Of a stretch of 40,758 bases of DNA, positions 1 to 7,564 are shown one piece after another. Numbering within the stretch: position 1 is the stretch's first letter; the number at the start of each line of letters is the position of its first letter. Both the position numbers and the translations under genes were made by a program. The DNA lies in the NCBI GenBank assembly GCA_020343435.1, contig CP070794.1, positions 356,451-397,208 on the forward strand, in the 5' to 3' direction. The stretch comes from an archaeon (GTDB lineage: Archaea > Nanobdellota > Nanobdellia > Pacearchaeales > UBA284). Below the pieces are notes generated by a model. It ran no database searches and was not told where the DNA came from. It was given only the letters and a program-made list of their open reading frames with translations.

Positions 1-1
1 A

Positions 2-853
2 AAAGTAGCATATGTATGTACTTGTTCTTCTGAAGAATTTAAAGAGTTTGTATCTAGTCAAACCAATTGCCCTTGTAGAAAAAATTCTCCTAAAGAAAAT
101 TTAACTAGATGGAAAAAAATGTTAGATAAAAAAGGTTACAAAGAAGGAAAAGCGGTTTTATTATTTAAATCTAATCTAAAAGATCCTAAGCCTGCTTTGA
201 GAGATTTTCCTTTAGCTAGAATTAATGAGAAAAAGCATCCTAAAAAAGGAAATAAATACAGAGTTTGGCCTTTAATGAATCTAAGTGTAAGTTTTGATGA
301 TATGGAAGATAAAATGACTCATATAATTAGAGCTAAAGAACATAGATTTAACTCTTTGAGACAAGCAATGATTTTCAAAGTTTTTAAGAAAAAAGCTCCA
401 GAAGCTTTATTTTTAGGAAGATATAAGTTTATTGATTTAGAATTATCCTGCTCTAAGACAAAGAAACTAATTCAAAAGAAAAAATATTCGGGATGGGAAG
501 ATATTAGATTACCTTTTTTAACTGCTTTACAAAAAAGAGGATATCAACCAGATACATTTAGAAAAATTGCTGAGATAAGGGGGATAAGTGAAGTTGATAA
601 AGTAATGTCTAAAGAAGATTACTTTAAAGTTTTAGATGATATTAACAGAGAAATATTAAAAAATAAAGCTAGAAAAATAGAATTCTCTGATAAAAAAGCA
701 AAAGGGTTTGTTAAAGTTAGTATTATTATGTCTGATGGAAAGAGAAAAAGTGGTTATGCTAGGGGAAAAGTAAAAGATGGTGAGATAATCCACTTTTTAG
801 GATTAGGATATGCTAAGTTAAATGGAAAAGAATTCTGGTTTACACATAAATAA
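2..853 (+). CDS. gltX: Glutamyl-tRNA synthetase, 3' part
   Basis: The frame is open to the left edge, so the gene starts outside the window and 283 C-terminal residues are visible. It charges tRNA-Glu (and probably tRNA-Gln for later amidation, as in most archaea). Visible signs are the archaeal GluRS block KYRVWPLMN, the THIIRAKEH segment, a class I signature loop in the form LSCSKTKK in place of the usual archaeal LSTSK, and the block YSGWEDIRLP that follows it. After that block only about 130 residues remain, ending in one small beta-rich region (MSDGKRKSGYARG), so the anticodon-binding beta-barrel part looks shorter than in other archaeal GluRS. The KMSKS-like loop and the family's C-terminal order are intact. 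An ATG at 119 is internal and not the start. A tRNA-Glu(UUC) lies about 6 kb downstream. Confidence 0.93.
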   Translation, partial: KVAYVCTCSSEEFKEFVSSQTNCPCRKNSPKENLTRWKKMLDKKGYKEGKAVLLFKSNLKDPKPALRDFPLARINEKKHPKKGNKYRVWPLMNLSVSFDDMEDKMTHIIRAKEHRFNSLRQAMIFKVFKKKAPEALFLGRYKFIDLELSCSKTKKLIQKKKYSGWEDIRLPFLTALQKRGYQPDTFRKIAEIRGISEVDKVMSKEDYFKVLDDINREILKNKARKIEFSDKKAKGFVKVSIIMSDGKRKSGYARGKVKDGEIIHFLGLGYAKLNGKEFWFTHK

Positions 854-854
854 A

Positions 855-862
855 TTTAAATA
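855..862 (+). promoter_or_regulatory. TATA box for topA
   Basis: TTTAAATA is centred about 26 nt before the topA ATG at 885, the spacing that puts an archaeal transcription start at or next to the start codon, so the mRNA is probably leaderless. It sits directly after the gltX stop. Confidence 0.6.
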
Positions 863-884
863 ATCTTCAGGATTTTTAGAAGGA

Positions 885-2861
885 ATGTCATACACATTAG
901 TTATATGTGAAAAACCAAAAGCTGCTGCAAAAATTGCTTATGCATTGTCAGATGCAAAGTTTACAAAAAAAGCAATTGCAGGAGTTCCGTACTTTGAAAT
1001 AGAGCATTCTGGAAAGAAAATAGTTGTTGCAAGTGCTGTTGGGCACATATTTGGATTACAAGAACTAAAGAAAACAAGTAAATGGCCTGTTTTTGATATA
1101 AAATGGGAACCAAATGAAAGTTATGCTAAAAAGTATCTTAATGTTTTAAAGAAATTATCTCAAGATGCTTCTGATTATATTCTAGCATGTGATTATGATG
1201 TTGAAGGAGAAGTAATTGGGTATAATGTTCTAAGATTTGTCTGTGAACAAAAAGATGCTAAAAGAATGAAGTTCTCTACTTTAACTAAACCAGATTTATT
1301 AAAGAGTTATGAGGAATTAGAAAAACATGTTAATTTTGGTCAAGCTTTTGCAGGAGAAACAAGACATTATTTAGATTGGTTTTATGGTATTAATCTTTCT
1401 AGAGCATTAATGGAAGCTATAAAAAGTGCTGGACAATTCAAGGTTTTATCTATTGGAAGAGTTCAAGGACCAGCATTAGCATTTATTGTTAAAAGAGAAA
1501 AAGAGATTATGAAGTTTAAACCAACTCCTTATTGGAATGTTTATTTGTTAATTAATGATGTTAAATTTAAGTATAAGGATGAAGTAAAAAAGAAAAAAGA
1601 TGCTGAAAAGTTCTTAGATTATAAAGGTAAGAAAGTAAAAGTTGATACTAAGAAAGAAGAAATTGAATTGCCTCCTTGGCCACCATTTGATTTAACTTCA
1701 TTACAAATGGAATCTTATAAGTATTTTAGATTAAGACCTGCCCAAACTTTGGCTGTTGCTCAGAAACTTTATCTTGCTGGTTTAATATCTTATCCAAGAA
1801 CTTCTTCTCAGAAATTACCTCCCACATTAGGATTACATAGAATTCTCGATAAACTAGGAAAGAATTTTAAGAAATTAACTAAATTTGTTAAGAAAAAATG
1901 GCCAAGACAAGGAGGAAAAACAGATCCTGCTCATCCAGCTATTTATCCTACTGGAGAATTTAAGAAATTAATTGGAAATGAGAAAAAAATCTATGAATTA
2001 ATTGTTAAAAGATTTATAGCATGTTTTGCTGAAAATGCTTTAATTGAAAATAAGAGATTAACTGCTGCTAAAGATTTTTTTGCTAATGGTAAAAAAGTTT
2101 TGAAGAAAAACTGGTTAGAAGTTTATCCTGCTAAATTAGATCTCAAAGATTTACCTGATTTAAATGGAAATTATAAAGTTGATGATGTTGAATTAGAAAG
2201 AAAAGAGACACAACCACCAAGAAGATATTCTCCTGCTTCTATTTTATCTGAGTTAGAGAAGAAAAGATTAGGAACTAAAGCTACAAGAGCAGATATTTTA
2301 GATAGGTTGTATAAAAGAGGGTATGTTGCTGGTATGCAGATAAGAGCTACTCCCTTGGGAATCTCTATTGTTGATTCTTTAGAGAAAAAATGTCCTTTAA
2401 TTTTAGATGAAAAATTAACTAGATCTTTTGAAGATGAAATGGAAAAGATTAGGGCTGAGAAATCTAATACTAAAATTGTGAAAGAGAAAGACAAGGTTTT
2501 ATCTGCAGCTAAGAAAACCTTGATTAAGATTGCTAAAGAGTTTAAGAAAAAAGAGGCTGAGATTGGAAAAATGCTTTTAGAAGGTAAGAAAACATCTGAT
2601 AATGAGAATCTGAAAGCAAATACTTTATGTGGGTGTCCTAAATGTAAAAAAGGAAAACTAATTATGATGAGAAGTAAAAGAGGAAAAAGATTTGCTTTTT
2701 GTACTAATGAAAAATGTGATTTCTCAATTCCTTTACCTGCTCTAGGAATGATTAAAGTTTCTGATGAGAAGTGTTCTTGTGGTTTGCCTAAAATGATTTT
2801 GATTAAGAAAGGAAAACCACCATGGAAATTCTGTTCTCTTTGTTTTACTAATGAGAAATAA
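885..2861 (+). CDS. topA: DNA topoisomerase I (type IA)
   Basis: Relaxes negative supercoils by single-strand passage through a 5'-phosphotyrosine intermediate. The 658-residue protein opens with a TOPRIM domain (VICEKPKAA near residue 6 and the metal-binding DYDVEG at 103-108). The catalytic tyrosine is Y303 in ISYPRTSSQ, and SIGRVQGPA marks the core gate. The C-terminus carries two cysteine clusters, CGCPKCKKG followed by CTNEKC, and CSCG followed by CSLC, consistent with zinc ribbons that bind DNA. Length and order fit archaeal topoisomerase I/III. The ATG at 885 is chosen because a TATA box lies about 26 nt upstream. The gene appears to be transcribed alone, between gltX and the pyrE operon promoter. 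Confidence 0.96.
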   Translation: MSYTLVICEKPKAAAKIAYALSDAKFTKKAIAGVPYFEIEHSGKKIVVASAVGHIFGLQELKKTSKWPVFDIKWEPNESYAKKYLNVLKKLSQDASDYILACDYDVEGEVIGYNVLRFVCEQKDAKRMKFSTLTKPDLLKSYEELEKHVNFGQAFAGETRHYLDWFYGINLSRALMEAIKSAGQFKVLSIGRVQGPALAFIVKREKEIMKFKPTPYWNVYLLINDVKFKYKDEVKKKKDAEKFLDYKGKKVKVDTKKEEIELPPWPPFDLTSLQMESYKYFRLRPAQTLAVAQKLYLAGLISYPRTSSQKLPPTLGLHRILDKLGKNFKKLTKFVKKKWPRQGGKTDPAHPAIYPTGEFKKLIGNEKKIYELIVKRFIACFAENALIENKRLTAAKDFFANGKKVLKKNWLEVYPAKLDLKDLPDLNGNYKVDDVELERKETQPPRRYSPASILSELEKKRLGTKATRADILDRLYKRGYVAGMQIRATPLGISIVDSLEKKCPLILDEKLTRSFEDEMEKIRAEKSNTKIVKEKDKVLSAAKKTLIKIAKEFKKKEAEIGKMLLEGKKTSDNENLKANTLCGCPKCKKGKLIMMRSKRGKRFAFCTNEKCDFSIPLPALGMIKVSDEKCSCGLPKMILIKKGKPPWKFCSLCFTNEK

Positions 2862-2899
2862 ATTTTACTACTTATTTTAGATGCTATACTTAGATAAAA

Positions 2900-2907
2900 T
2901 TTAAATA
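2900..2907 (+). promoter_or_regulatory. TATA box for the pyrE-pyrF operon
   Basis: TTTAAATA is centred about 26 nt before the pyrE ATG at 2930, consistent with leaderless transcription of the three-gene operon. Confidence 0.6.
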
Positions 2908-2929
2908 ATCTTTACTCTGCTAAAAATAG

Positions 2930-3754
2930 ATGAATAGAGGATTAAGGAGTAGATTACAAGAAGATAATCTAGCTCGTTTAGTTAGGAATGATGCTTTTCA
3001 ATTTACAGATACTTTTGTTCCATATGCTTCCAAAGAAATAGGTCCATACTATGTTCAAAGTGCTGCAGTTAAAAGAGATGGAAGGGATTATCATGCAGCT
3101 GTTACAGATACGTTATCTTTCCTAAGAAATAGTTTAGATGGTAGAATGCCAGATGTTATTTCTGGGGGGGAAAGTAGAGATTGGATTTTTTCTCTGCCTG
3201 TTGCTTCTAGAATCCCTTGTGCTCATGTAATGATTTACAAAGACGGAAGAGTTGTTGGAGCATTAAAAGAAGATATGAAAGGAAAAAATGTTGTTCATAT
3301 TGCAGACCTAAATAATGAAGGTTCATCTCCAAGAGATATGTGGGTTCCAGTAATAAGGGGAGCTGGAGGGCAAATAGAAGATATTTTCTTTTATGTAGAT
3401 AGAATGGAGAGGGGTGTTCAGGTTATAGAAGATACTTTGGGTTTGAGAAGACACGCTGTTGTTGAATTAGATGGTAATGCCTGGCAATATTTATTAGATC
3501 AGGGAGTATTAACTAGAAGAACTTATCAACATCTTAATGAAAGGATGGAAGATCAAGATGCTTGGGCAATGGGTATGTTAAGAAGCCCAGAAGGACTGGA
3601 GACCTTGGCAGAATTGTTTAGAAATAGAAAAACAGTTGAAAAAGCAAGAGGGATATTAGATGAAGGATATCCTGTTCTTAGAAAAGAGCTTATAGAAAAA
3701 TTAACAAGAGAAAAAAAGATACCTATGCTTGATATTATTGGGGAGTGTGCATAA
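2930..3754 (+). CDS. pyrE: Orotate phosphoribosyltransferase-like protein, divergent
   Basis: Probably converts orotate plus PRPP to orotidine monophosphate, the step before PyrF. The fold is suggested by GPYYVQSAAVKRDG (residues 38-51), the substrate-side loop VISGGESRDWIFSLPVA (76-92) and a PRPP-loop equivalent at about 120-134. That loop reads KNVVHIADLNNEGSS, whereas the usual PRTase signature has two adjacent acidic residues followed by a TGGT-type turn, so the PRPP site is altered. At 274 residues it is longer than a typical PyrE (about 180-220), with a helical, charged C-terminal extension of about 80 residues. The assignment rests heavily on context: it ends one base before pyrF. It could be a specialised PRTase; confidence in the superfamily is higher than in the exact reaction. 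Confidence 0.72.
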   Translation: MNRGLRSRLQEDNLARLVRNDAFQFTDTFVPYASKEIGPYYVQSAAVKRDGRDYHAAVTDTLSFLRNSLDGRMPDVISGGESRDWIFSLPVASRIPCAHVMIYKDGRVVGALKEDMKGKNVVHIADLNNEGSSPRDMWVPVIRGAGGQIEDIFFYVDRMERGVQVIEDTLGLRRHAVVELDGNAWQYLLDQGVLTRRTYQHLNERMEDQDAWAMGMLRSPEGLETLAELFRNRKTVEKARGILDEGYPVLRKELIEKLTREKKIPMLDIIGECA

Positions 3755-3755
3755 A

Positions 3756-4655
3756 ATGGCAAACAGATATTTTACAGACAAGTATTTGGCAAGAGTAGAA
3801 GATAAAAATACTGTTCTTTGTGCTGGACTAGATCCTGCAGATTATGAAATGGGAAGGGGAGAAAAAGGATTAGGAGAAGGAATTTGGAAAAAAAGTTGGG
3901 CATTAAGTTATCTTGAGGCTGTTGCTCCATATTGTGCAGCAGTTAAACCAAATATTCAATATTGGCAAGGGGTTGGGGACATAAAAGAACTTCATGAAGT
4001 AGAAGATCTTGCAAGTTCTCTAGGATTGGCTATTATTGAAGATAGGAAATTAGCAGATATTGGTTCAACAAATGATGCTGGAATGTTCTTTGCTGCAAAA
4101 GGGGCAAATGCTGTAACTCTTGCACCTTATGCTGGGAATATTGCTGAAGCAGCAGAAATGCTTGAAGCAAGAGAAATTGGAGGAATTGCTATGTGTTTGA
4201 TGAGTAATCCTCAATATGAAAGAGAGAAAAGAAAGTGGGTTCCTGTCTCTTCTGAAGAAGCAAGAGGTTTTAACCCTGTACATATTCATGATGTTGGTGG
4301 AAGCCAAAAATTTGTTGAACAATATATTTATCTAGCAGATCAAATTGAGAGGAGTGGTTTGGCTGGATTGGTAATTGGAGCACCAAGTGAAAAGAACCAT
4401 TTAACAGAAGAGGAATTAAAGAATGTTAGGAGATACATCACTAATGAAAGATTGATTCTTGTTCCTGGTGTTGGAGCTCAAGGAGGAGGGGTTGATGCAT
4501 TCTGGAAAGATGGTTTATTTGGATCAGATAGATTAATAGTTAATGTTGGAAGAGGTTTGATGTTCCCACAAGGTTCTAAAACAACACCTAGAGAACAAGC
4601 TTCAGTTGCTAAGCACTTTAGAGATATGTTAAATGAAGCAAGAAAAGCTGCTTAA
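3756..4655 (+). CDS. pyrF: Orotidine 5'-phosphate decarboxylase
   Basis: Makes UMP from OMP, the last step of de novo pyrimidine synthesis. The catalytic D-x-K-x-x-D set is D96, K98 and D101 in EDRKLADIGST. K64 in AVKPNIQYW is the other active-site lysine, and LVPGVGAQGG (about 235-244) is the phosphate-binding loop. At 299 residues it resembles the longer OMPDC subfamily rather than the compact form of about 220 residues typical of archaea, so a non-vertical origin is possible. An ATG at 3729 is in frame but lies inside pyrE; the ATG at 3756, one base after the pyrE stop, gives the natural start MANRYF. The same one-base spacing recurs before the next gene, so the three genes are one transcript. 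Confidence 0.95.
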   Translation: MANRYFTDKYLARVEDKNTVLCAGLDPADYEMGRGEKGLGEGIWKKSWALSYLEAVAPYCAAVKPNIQYWQGVGDIKELHEVEDLASSLGLAIIEDRKLADIGSTNDAGMFFAAKGANAVTLAPYAGNIAEAAEMLEAREIGGIAMCLMSNPQYEREKRKWVPVSSEEARGFNPVHIHDVGGSQKFVEQYIYLADQIERSGLAGLVIGAPSEKNHLTEEELKNVRRYITNERLILVPGVGAQGGGVDAFWKDGLFGSDRLIVNVGRGLMFPQGSKTTPREQASVAKHFRDMLNEARKAA

Positions 4656-4656
4656 A

Positions 4657-5205
4657 ATGTTAATTGGGGTTTATGGTTCTGGTTCTGGAGAGTTAGATCC
4701 TAAAGCTATAAGATTAGCAAAAGAGTTGGGAGAGGAAATTGCTAAAGCTGGATATGGAATAGTAACTGGTAGTTGTGCTGGTTTGCCACACCAAGCTTTA
4801 CTTGCTGCCAAAAGTTGTGGTGGTTCCCCTTTAGTAGGCTACTCCCCAGCAATTAATATAGAAGAACACCAGGGGGAATTTGGTTATCCTGTAGAAGGAT
4901 TTACAGAGTTGGTTTTTTTACCTGAAATATTTAAAGAAAAACCAAAAGCATTTAGATTAAAAGCTAGAAATCTGTACTCTGTTGAAAGAACTGATGCTTG
5001 TGTGTTCATAGCAGGAAGAACTGGTTCTATGAATGAGTTTACTCTTGCTTATGATGCAGGAAAATTAATTGGTCTTTTAGAAGGATGTGGAGGATTTACA
5101 GATATGGCGCAAGAAATAGTAAGAAAATTAGGTAAAGAAACAGGAGCAAAAATTATAAGTTCAAATTTTCCCCGTGATTTGATAAGGAAAATGGGTGAAA
5201 CTTAA
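4657..5205 (+). CDS. LOG-family Rossmann-fold nucleotide-binding protein
   Basis: The 182-residue protein has the SLOG/LOG ('lysine decarboxylase-like') Rossmann fold. MLIGVYGSGSG at the N-terminus and YGIVTGSCAGLP (33-44) form nucleotide-binding loops. AGRTGSMNE (119-127) stands where LOG enzymes have PGGxGTxxE, keeping the glutamate (E127). Known LOG enzymes (cytokinin LOG, bacterial PpnN) hydrolyse nucleoside monophosphates to base plus ribose 5-phosphate. Whether this one does cannot be told, but it follows pyrF by one base, so a role in UMP or OMP metabolism is plausible. An in-frame ATG at 4633 would overlap pyrF by 23 nt; ATG 4657 is preferred because it repeats the pyrE-pyrF spacing. 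Its stop shares the bases TTAA with the stop of convergent radB. Confidence 0.82.
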   Translation: MLIGVYGSGSGELDPKAIRLAKELGEEIAKAGYGIVTGSCAGLPHQALLAAKSCGGSPLVGYSPAINIEEHQGEFGYPVEGFTELVFLPEIFKEKPKAFRLKARNLYSVERTDACVFIAGRTGSMNEFTLAYDAGKLIGLLEGCGGFTDMAQEIVRKLGKETGAKIISSNFPRDLIRKMGET

Positions 5206-5903
5206 TTTTTCTTAATCCCTTTTTCCACAATCTTGAAAGAGAATTCTTGTTCTGGGAGAGATCTGTGTTTTCTTAATATAGCTTTTTTACTTGTTTTTTG
5301 ATTTTGTAATTCTATTATGCACTTACTCCAATAGTTTATTATAGATCCTCCAACCATTACAACACCTTTTTCTTTTCCTGATTTAAATTCTTCTTTTGTT
5401 AAAAACTCTCCATAAACTTGGTCTGTAACTAAAACAGGAATTTGTTTTTTTCTTGCGATTTCTGAAAGAATTCTTAGTTGTCTTGCTAGAATTCTATTGA
5501 TAATTTGTGCTCTTTTTCTATCATCTGAAGTTAAAGCTTCTCCAAGATCTAATCTATATAACATAACTAAAGAATCTACTATTATTAATCCAATATCTTT
5601 TTTTACTAATTTTAATAATCTTCTGAAAACATCTTTTTGTTCTAAAAAACTAGTTGGTCTTAAAACTATGATATTTCTCAAAATATCTTCATCTGCTATT
5701 TGTTTTACTCTATCTATTGAAAATCCTCCTTCTGTATCTATAAATATTACTTTTTTTCCTAAAGAAGCTTGTTCTACTGCTGCTAATAAACATAGATTAG
5801 TTTTTCCTGATCCTGCTGGCCCATAAAAAGTAGTTATTATGTCTTTTTCATAACCCCCTGAAAGCCAAGTATCTAGATCTGGATTGCCTGTTGGAATTCT
5901 CAT
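5202..5903 (-). CDS. radB: DNA repair and recombination protein RadB
   Basis: A RecA/RadA paralogue found in euryarchaeal and related lineages, thought to assist RadA in homologous recombination. The 233 residues contain only the ATPase core: Walker A GPAGSGKT at 28-35 and Walker B LIIVD ending at D110. The N-terminal helix-hairpin-helix domain of RadA is absent, as expected for RadB. The N-terminus IPTGNPDLDTWLSGG is the family opening. It is convergent with the LOG-family gene and their TAA stops share four bases. A TATA-like stretch lies about 25 nt upstream of the ATG. Confidence 0.93.
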   Translation of the reverse strand: MRIPTGNPDLDTWLSGGYEKDIITTFYGPAGSGKTNLCLLAAVEQASLGKKVIFIDTEGGFSIDRVKQIADEDILRNIIVLRPTSFLEQKDVFRRLLKLVKKDIGLIIVDSLVMLYRLDLGEALTSDDRKRAQIINRILARQLRILSEIARKKQIPVLVTDQVYGEFLTKEEFKSGKEKGVVMVGGSIINYWSKCIIELQNQKTSKKAILRKHRSLPEQEFSFKIVEKGIKKN

Positions 5904-5943
5904 CTTCAGATTAGGATTAGAATAAATTTAAGTATTTATGTAA

Positions 5944-6600
5944 TCAAAGATATCTTTTATTAGAATTCTGAACCTGGAAACTTAGTTCTCCAAATTCACA
6001 ATTAGAACAAGTTGCATCTAAACTCACCCAATCTAATTCTGTTTTGTAGTTCTTTAAAGCATCTGGAATTCTTGCTTGTACAAAAACATGTCCTGGAACA
6101 AACACATATCTTGTTTGAATTCCTACAGCTTGTAAAAGATTAGCTAATAGAATAGAGTAATCATCACAATCCCCTGATTCACCATAAAGAGTTTCAGCTG
6201 GACTTGCTAAATATTCTCTTGCAACAGGATCATTTACATAATTAATATTATCTCTAACAAAATAAAATAGAACTTTTGCATGACATACTTTTTCTTGTTT
6301 TGTAACTTTAGAACACCCAATATTAACTATACGATTAGCTGTTGTTTTAATAAAAGAGTCTGCTGGATTTAGTAATTCTATAAAACCCCTATCTGTTGAA
6401 TTTAATCCTTGAGTTGAAGGAATATTTAGATTTAATTCATCAATTGTTGGAATTCTTTCTGGTTGAGGATCTACTTTAATTCTGTAAATAGGAAACATCC
6501 AAGCAATTAAAGCAATTATTATAATCAGAGCTACAATAACTGTTAGAAAATTAATTCTTGGTCTTCTTTCTTCTTGTTCTGGTTCTTGGTTTATTTCCAT
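5944..6600 (-). CDS. Membrane-anchored transglutaminase-like protein
   Basis: One hydrophobic segment at about residues 18-37 follows a short acidic N-terminus, so the rest is likely outside the membrane. The C-terminal half is a transglutaminase-like (papain-fold) core with a complete triad: C145 in GESGDCDDYS, H171 in VPGHVFV and D195 in VSLDATC. Such archaeal proteins are thought to be proteases or amidases, but the substrate is unknown. Two further Cys pairs (C96/C106, C198/C201) could form disulfides or bind metal. The gene overlaps the 3' end of the upstream AMMECR1 gene by 50 nt, so the two are probably co-transcribed. The ATG at 6600 is the only start that keeps the anchor. Confidence 0.85.
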   Translation of the reverse strand: MEINQEPEQEERRPRINFLTVIVALIIIIALIAWMFPIYRIKVDPQPERIPTIDELNLNIPSTQGLNSTDRGFIELLNPADSFIKTTANRIVNIGCSKVTKQEKVCHAKVLFYFVRDNINYVNDPVAREYLASPAETLYGESGDCDDYSILLANLLQAVGIQTRYVFVPGHVFVQARIPDALKNYKTELDWVSLDATCSNCEFGELSFQVQNSNKRYL

Positions 6601-7186
6601 TTTTTAGAGTTACTGCCCCTTTTGGTTTTTTTTCAGAGAATATTTGTGCTTGAAATTTATAAATCCTTGTTTGTGGATTAAGCCAGATTTCAGAAGGTAA
6701 TCCTGCTTTGTTACAAGTTGCTCTCAAGAAATCCATTGGTGTCCATTTGTATTCTTTAGCTACTTGTGGCAATAATAATCCTGAATGTCCTGAGAATTGT
6801 ACTATTAATCCATCTTTTCCTATTTGGATTTCATTAGGAATTTGTGTTCCAGTTGCATGAATTTGTTCTGGAACTGTTAAGACTGAGACTTCTATTATTA
6901 TTTTTTTAAATTCTTTTTCTGTTATTGGATCAAATCTTGGATCTGAGAAAGCTGCTGATCTTGATGTTTGGAAAACTGCTTCAGCTAGTGGTAGAGATGG
7001 GTAGGGAAATCCTATACACCCTCTTAATTGTTTTTTAGGATAAGTGTTTAAGGTTATAAAAACTCCTTGTGGTCGCTTGAATAACTTCTTTTCTTCTGAA
7101 AAATGTAATTGCTTTTTCTTAAACCAAAAATCTATTGATTTTCTTGCTAGTTTCACCAATTTTCTTCCTTGTGTTAAAGTTAACAT
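6551..7186 (-). CDS. AMMECR1-domain protein
   Basis: A 211-residue member of the AMMECR1 family, conserved across archaea and eukaryotes with no settled biochemical role. The hallmark LRGCIGFPYPSLPL lies near residue 54, followed by AAFSDPRFDPIT, IEVSVLT and GLIVQFSGHSGLLLPQVA. Beyond the usual domain end there is a basic tail (KNGNKPRTRTRRKKTKN) that overlaps the next gene, so the tail may be dispensable. The ATG at 7186 lies about 24 nt after a TATA-like TTTTTATAT, which suggests a leaderless mRNA separate from the tRNA-Glu upstream. In many archaea AMMECR1 is linked to MEMO and radical-SAM genes; neither is present here. Confidence 0.93.
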   Translation of the reverse strand: MLTLTQGRKLVKLARKSIDFWFKKKQLHFSEEKKLFKRPQGVFITLNTYPKKQLRGCIGFPYPSLPLAEAVFQTSRSAAFSDPRFDPITEKEFKKIIIEVSVLTVPEQIHATGTQIPNEIQIGKDGLIVQFSGHSGLLLPQVAKEYKWTPMDFLRATCNKAGLPSEIWLNPQTRIYKFQAQIFSEKKPKGAVTLKNGNKPRTRTRRKKTKN

Positions 7187-7220
7187 GTAAAGGATAAGAT
7201 TTAGAGATATAAAAAATTAA

Positions 7221-7293
7221 TGCTTCCGCCGGGAGTCGAACCCGGGTCTTAGCCTCGAAAGGGCTAAATGCTTGGCCACTACACCACGGAAGC
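7221..7293 (-). tRNA. tRNA-Glu (anticodon UUC)
   Basis: A 73-nt cloverleaf read on the minus strand. The acceptor stem is GCTTCCG with CGGAAGC, the anticodon loop CTTTCGA carries UUC, the T-loop is TTCGACT and the discriminator is A. No intron is present and CCA is not encoded. UUC is one of the wobble-uridine tRNAs that Elp3- and Ncs6-type enzymes, both encoded in this window, usually modify. Confidence 0.96.
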
Positions 7294-7369
7294 TTAGACA
7301 GAAAAGAGAATAAAGTTTTATAAATCTTTAGATAAGTACTTCTCAACTCTTTGTTAGAAAAGGGAATTT

Positions 7370-7522
7370 TTACTCTTCTTCTGCAAATTTCTTGATTTCT
7401 TCGTAGTTTTCTATGATCAATTTTGCTTTTGCTTTTCCAAAACTAAATGGGTATTGATCATTGTCATCTCTTTTCAAAACGATTATCTTATTTCCCTTGA
7501 ATTCTTTAAATTCGATTGTCAT
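7370..7522 (-). CDS. Small 50-residue protein, unknown function
   Basis: A short ORF between two tRNA genes encodes 50 residues beginning MTIEFKEFKGNKIIVLKRDD and ending in an acidic helix, ENYEEIKKFAEEE. The middle part, YPFSFGKAKAKLIIENY, alternates hydrophobic and polar residues and looks like a small beta-alpha fold. A TATA-like CTTTATAAAAG lies about 25 nt before the ATG, consistent with a leaderless mRNA. Without it, the 270-nt gap between the tRNAs would be empty in this compact genome. I do not recognise a family. Confidence 0.65.
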   Translation of the reverse strand: MTIEFKEFKGNKIIVLKRDDNDQYPFSFGKAKAKLIIENYEEIKKFAEEE

Positions 7523-7564
7523 GAGGATTAAACAAAAAAATCTTTTATAAAGTTTTCTGAGAAA

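Noticed and set aside
2171-2494. Antisense ORFs inside topA, leuS, cdc48, serS and others
   Set aside because: They mirror the codon pattern of the coding strand and show no protein-like features or start signals.
3729-3755. Earlier in-frame starts for pyrF (3729), LOG (4633), elp3 (21944, TTG) and the RHH-like gene (30503, TTG)
   Set aside because: Each lies inside the upstream gene or over a TATA box, and a better ATG follows with consistent spacing.
7119-7346. A minus-strand ORF across tRNA-Glu
   Set aside because: It reads through the tRNA and into the AMMECR1 start in another frame.
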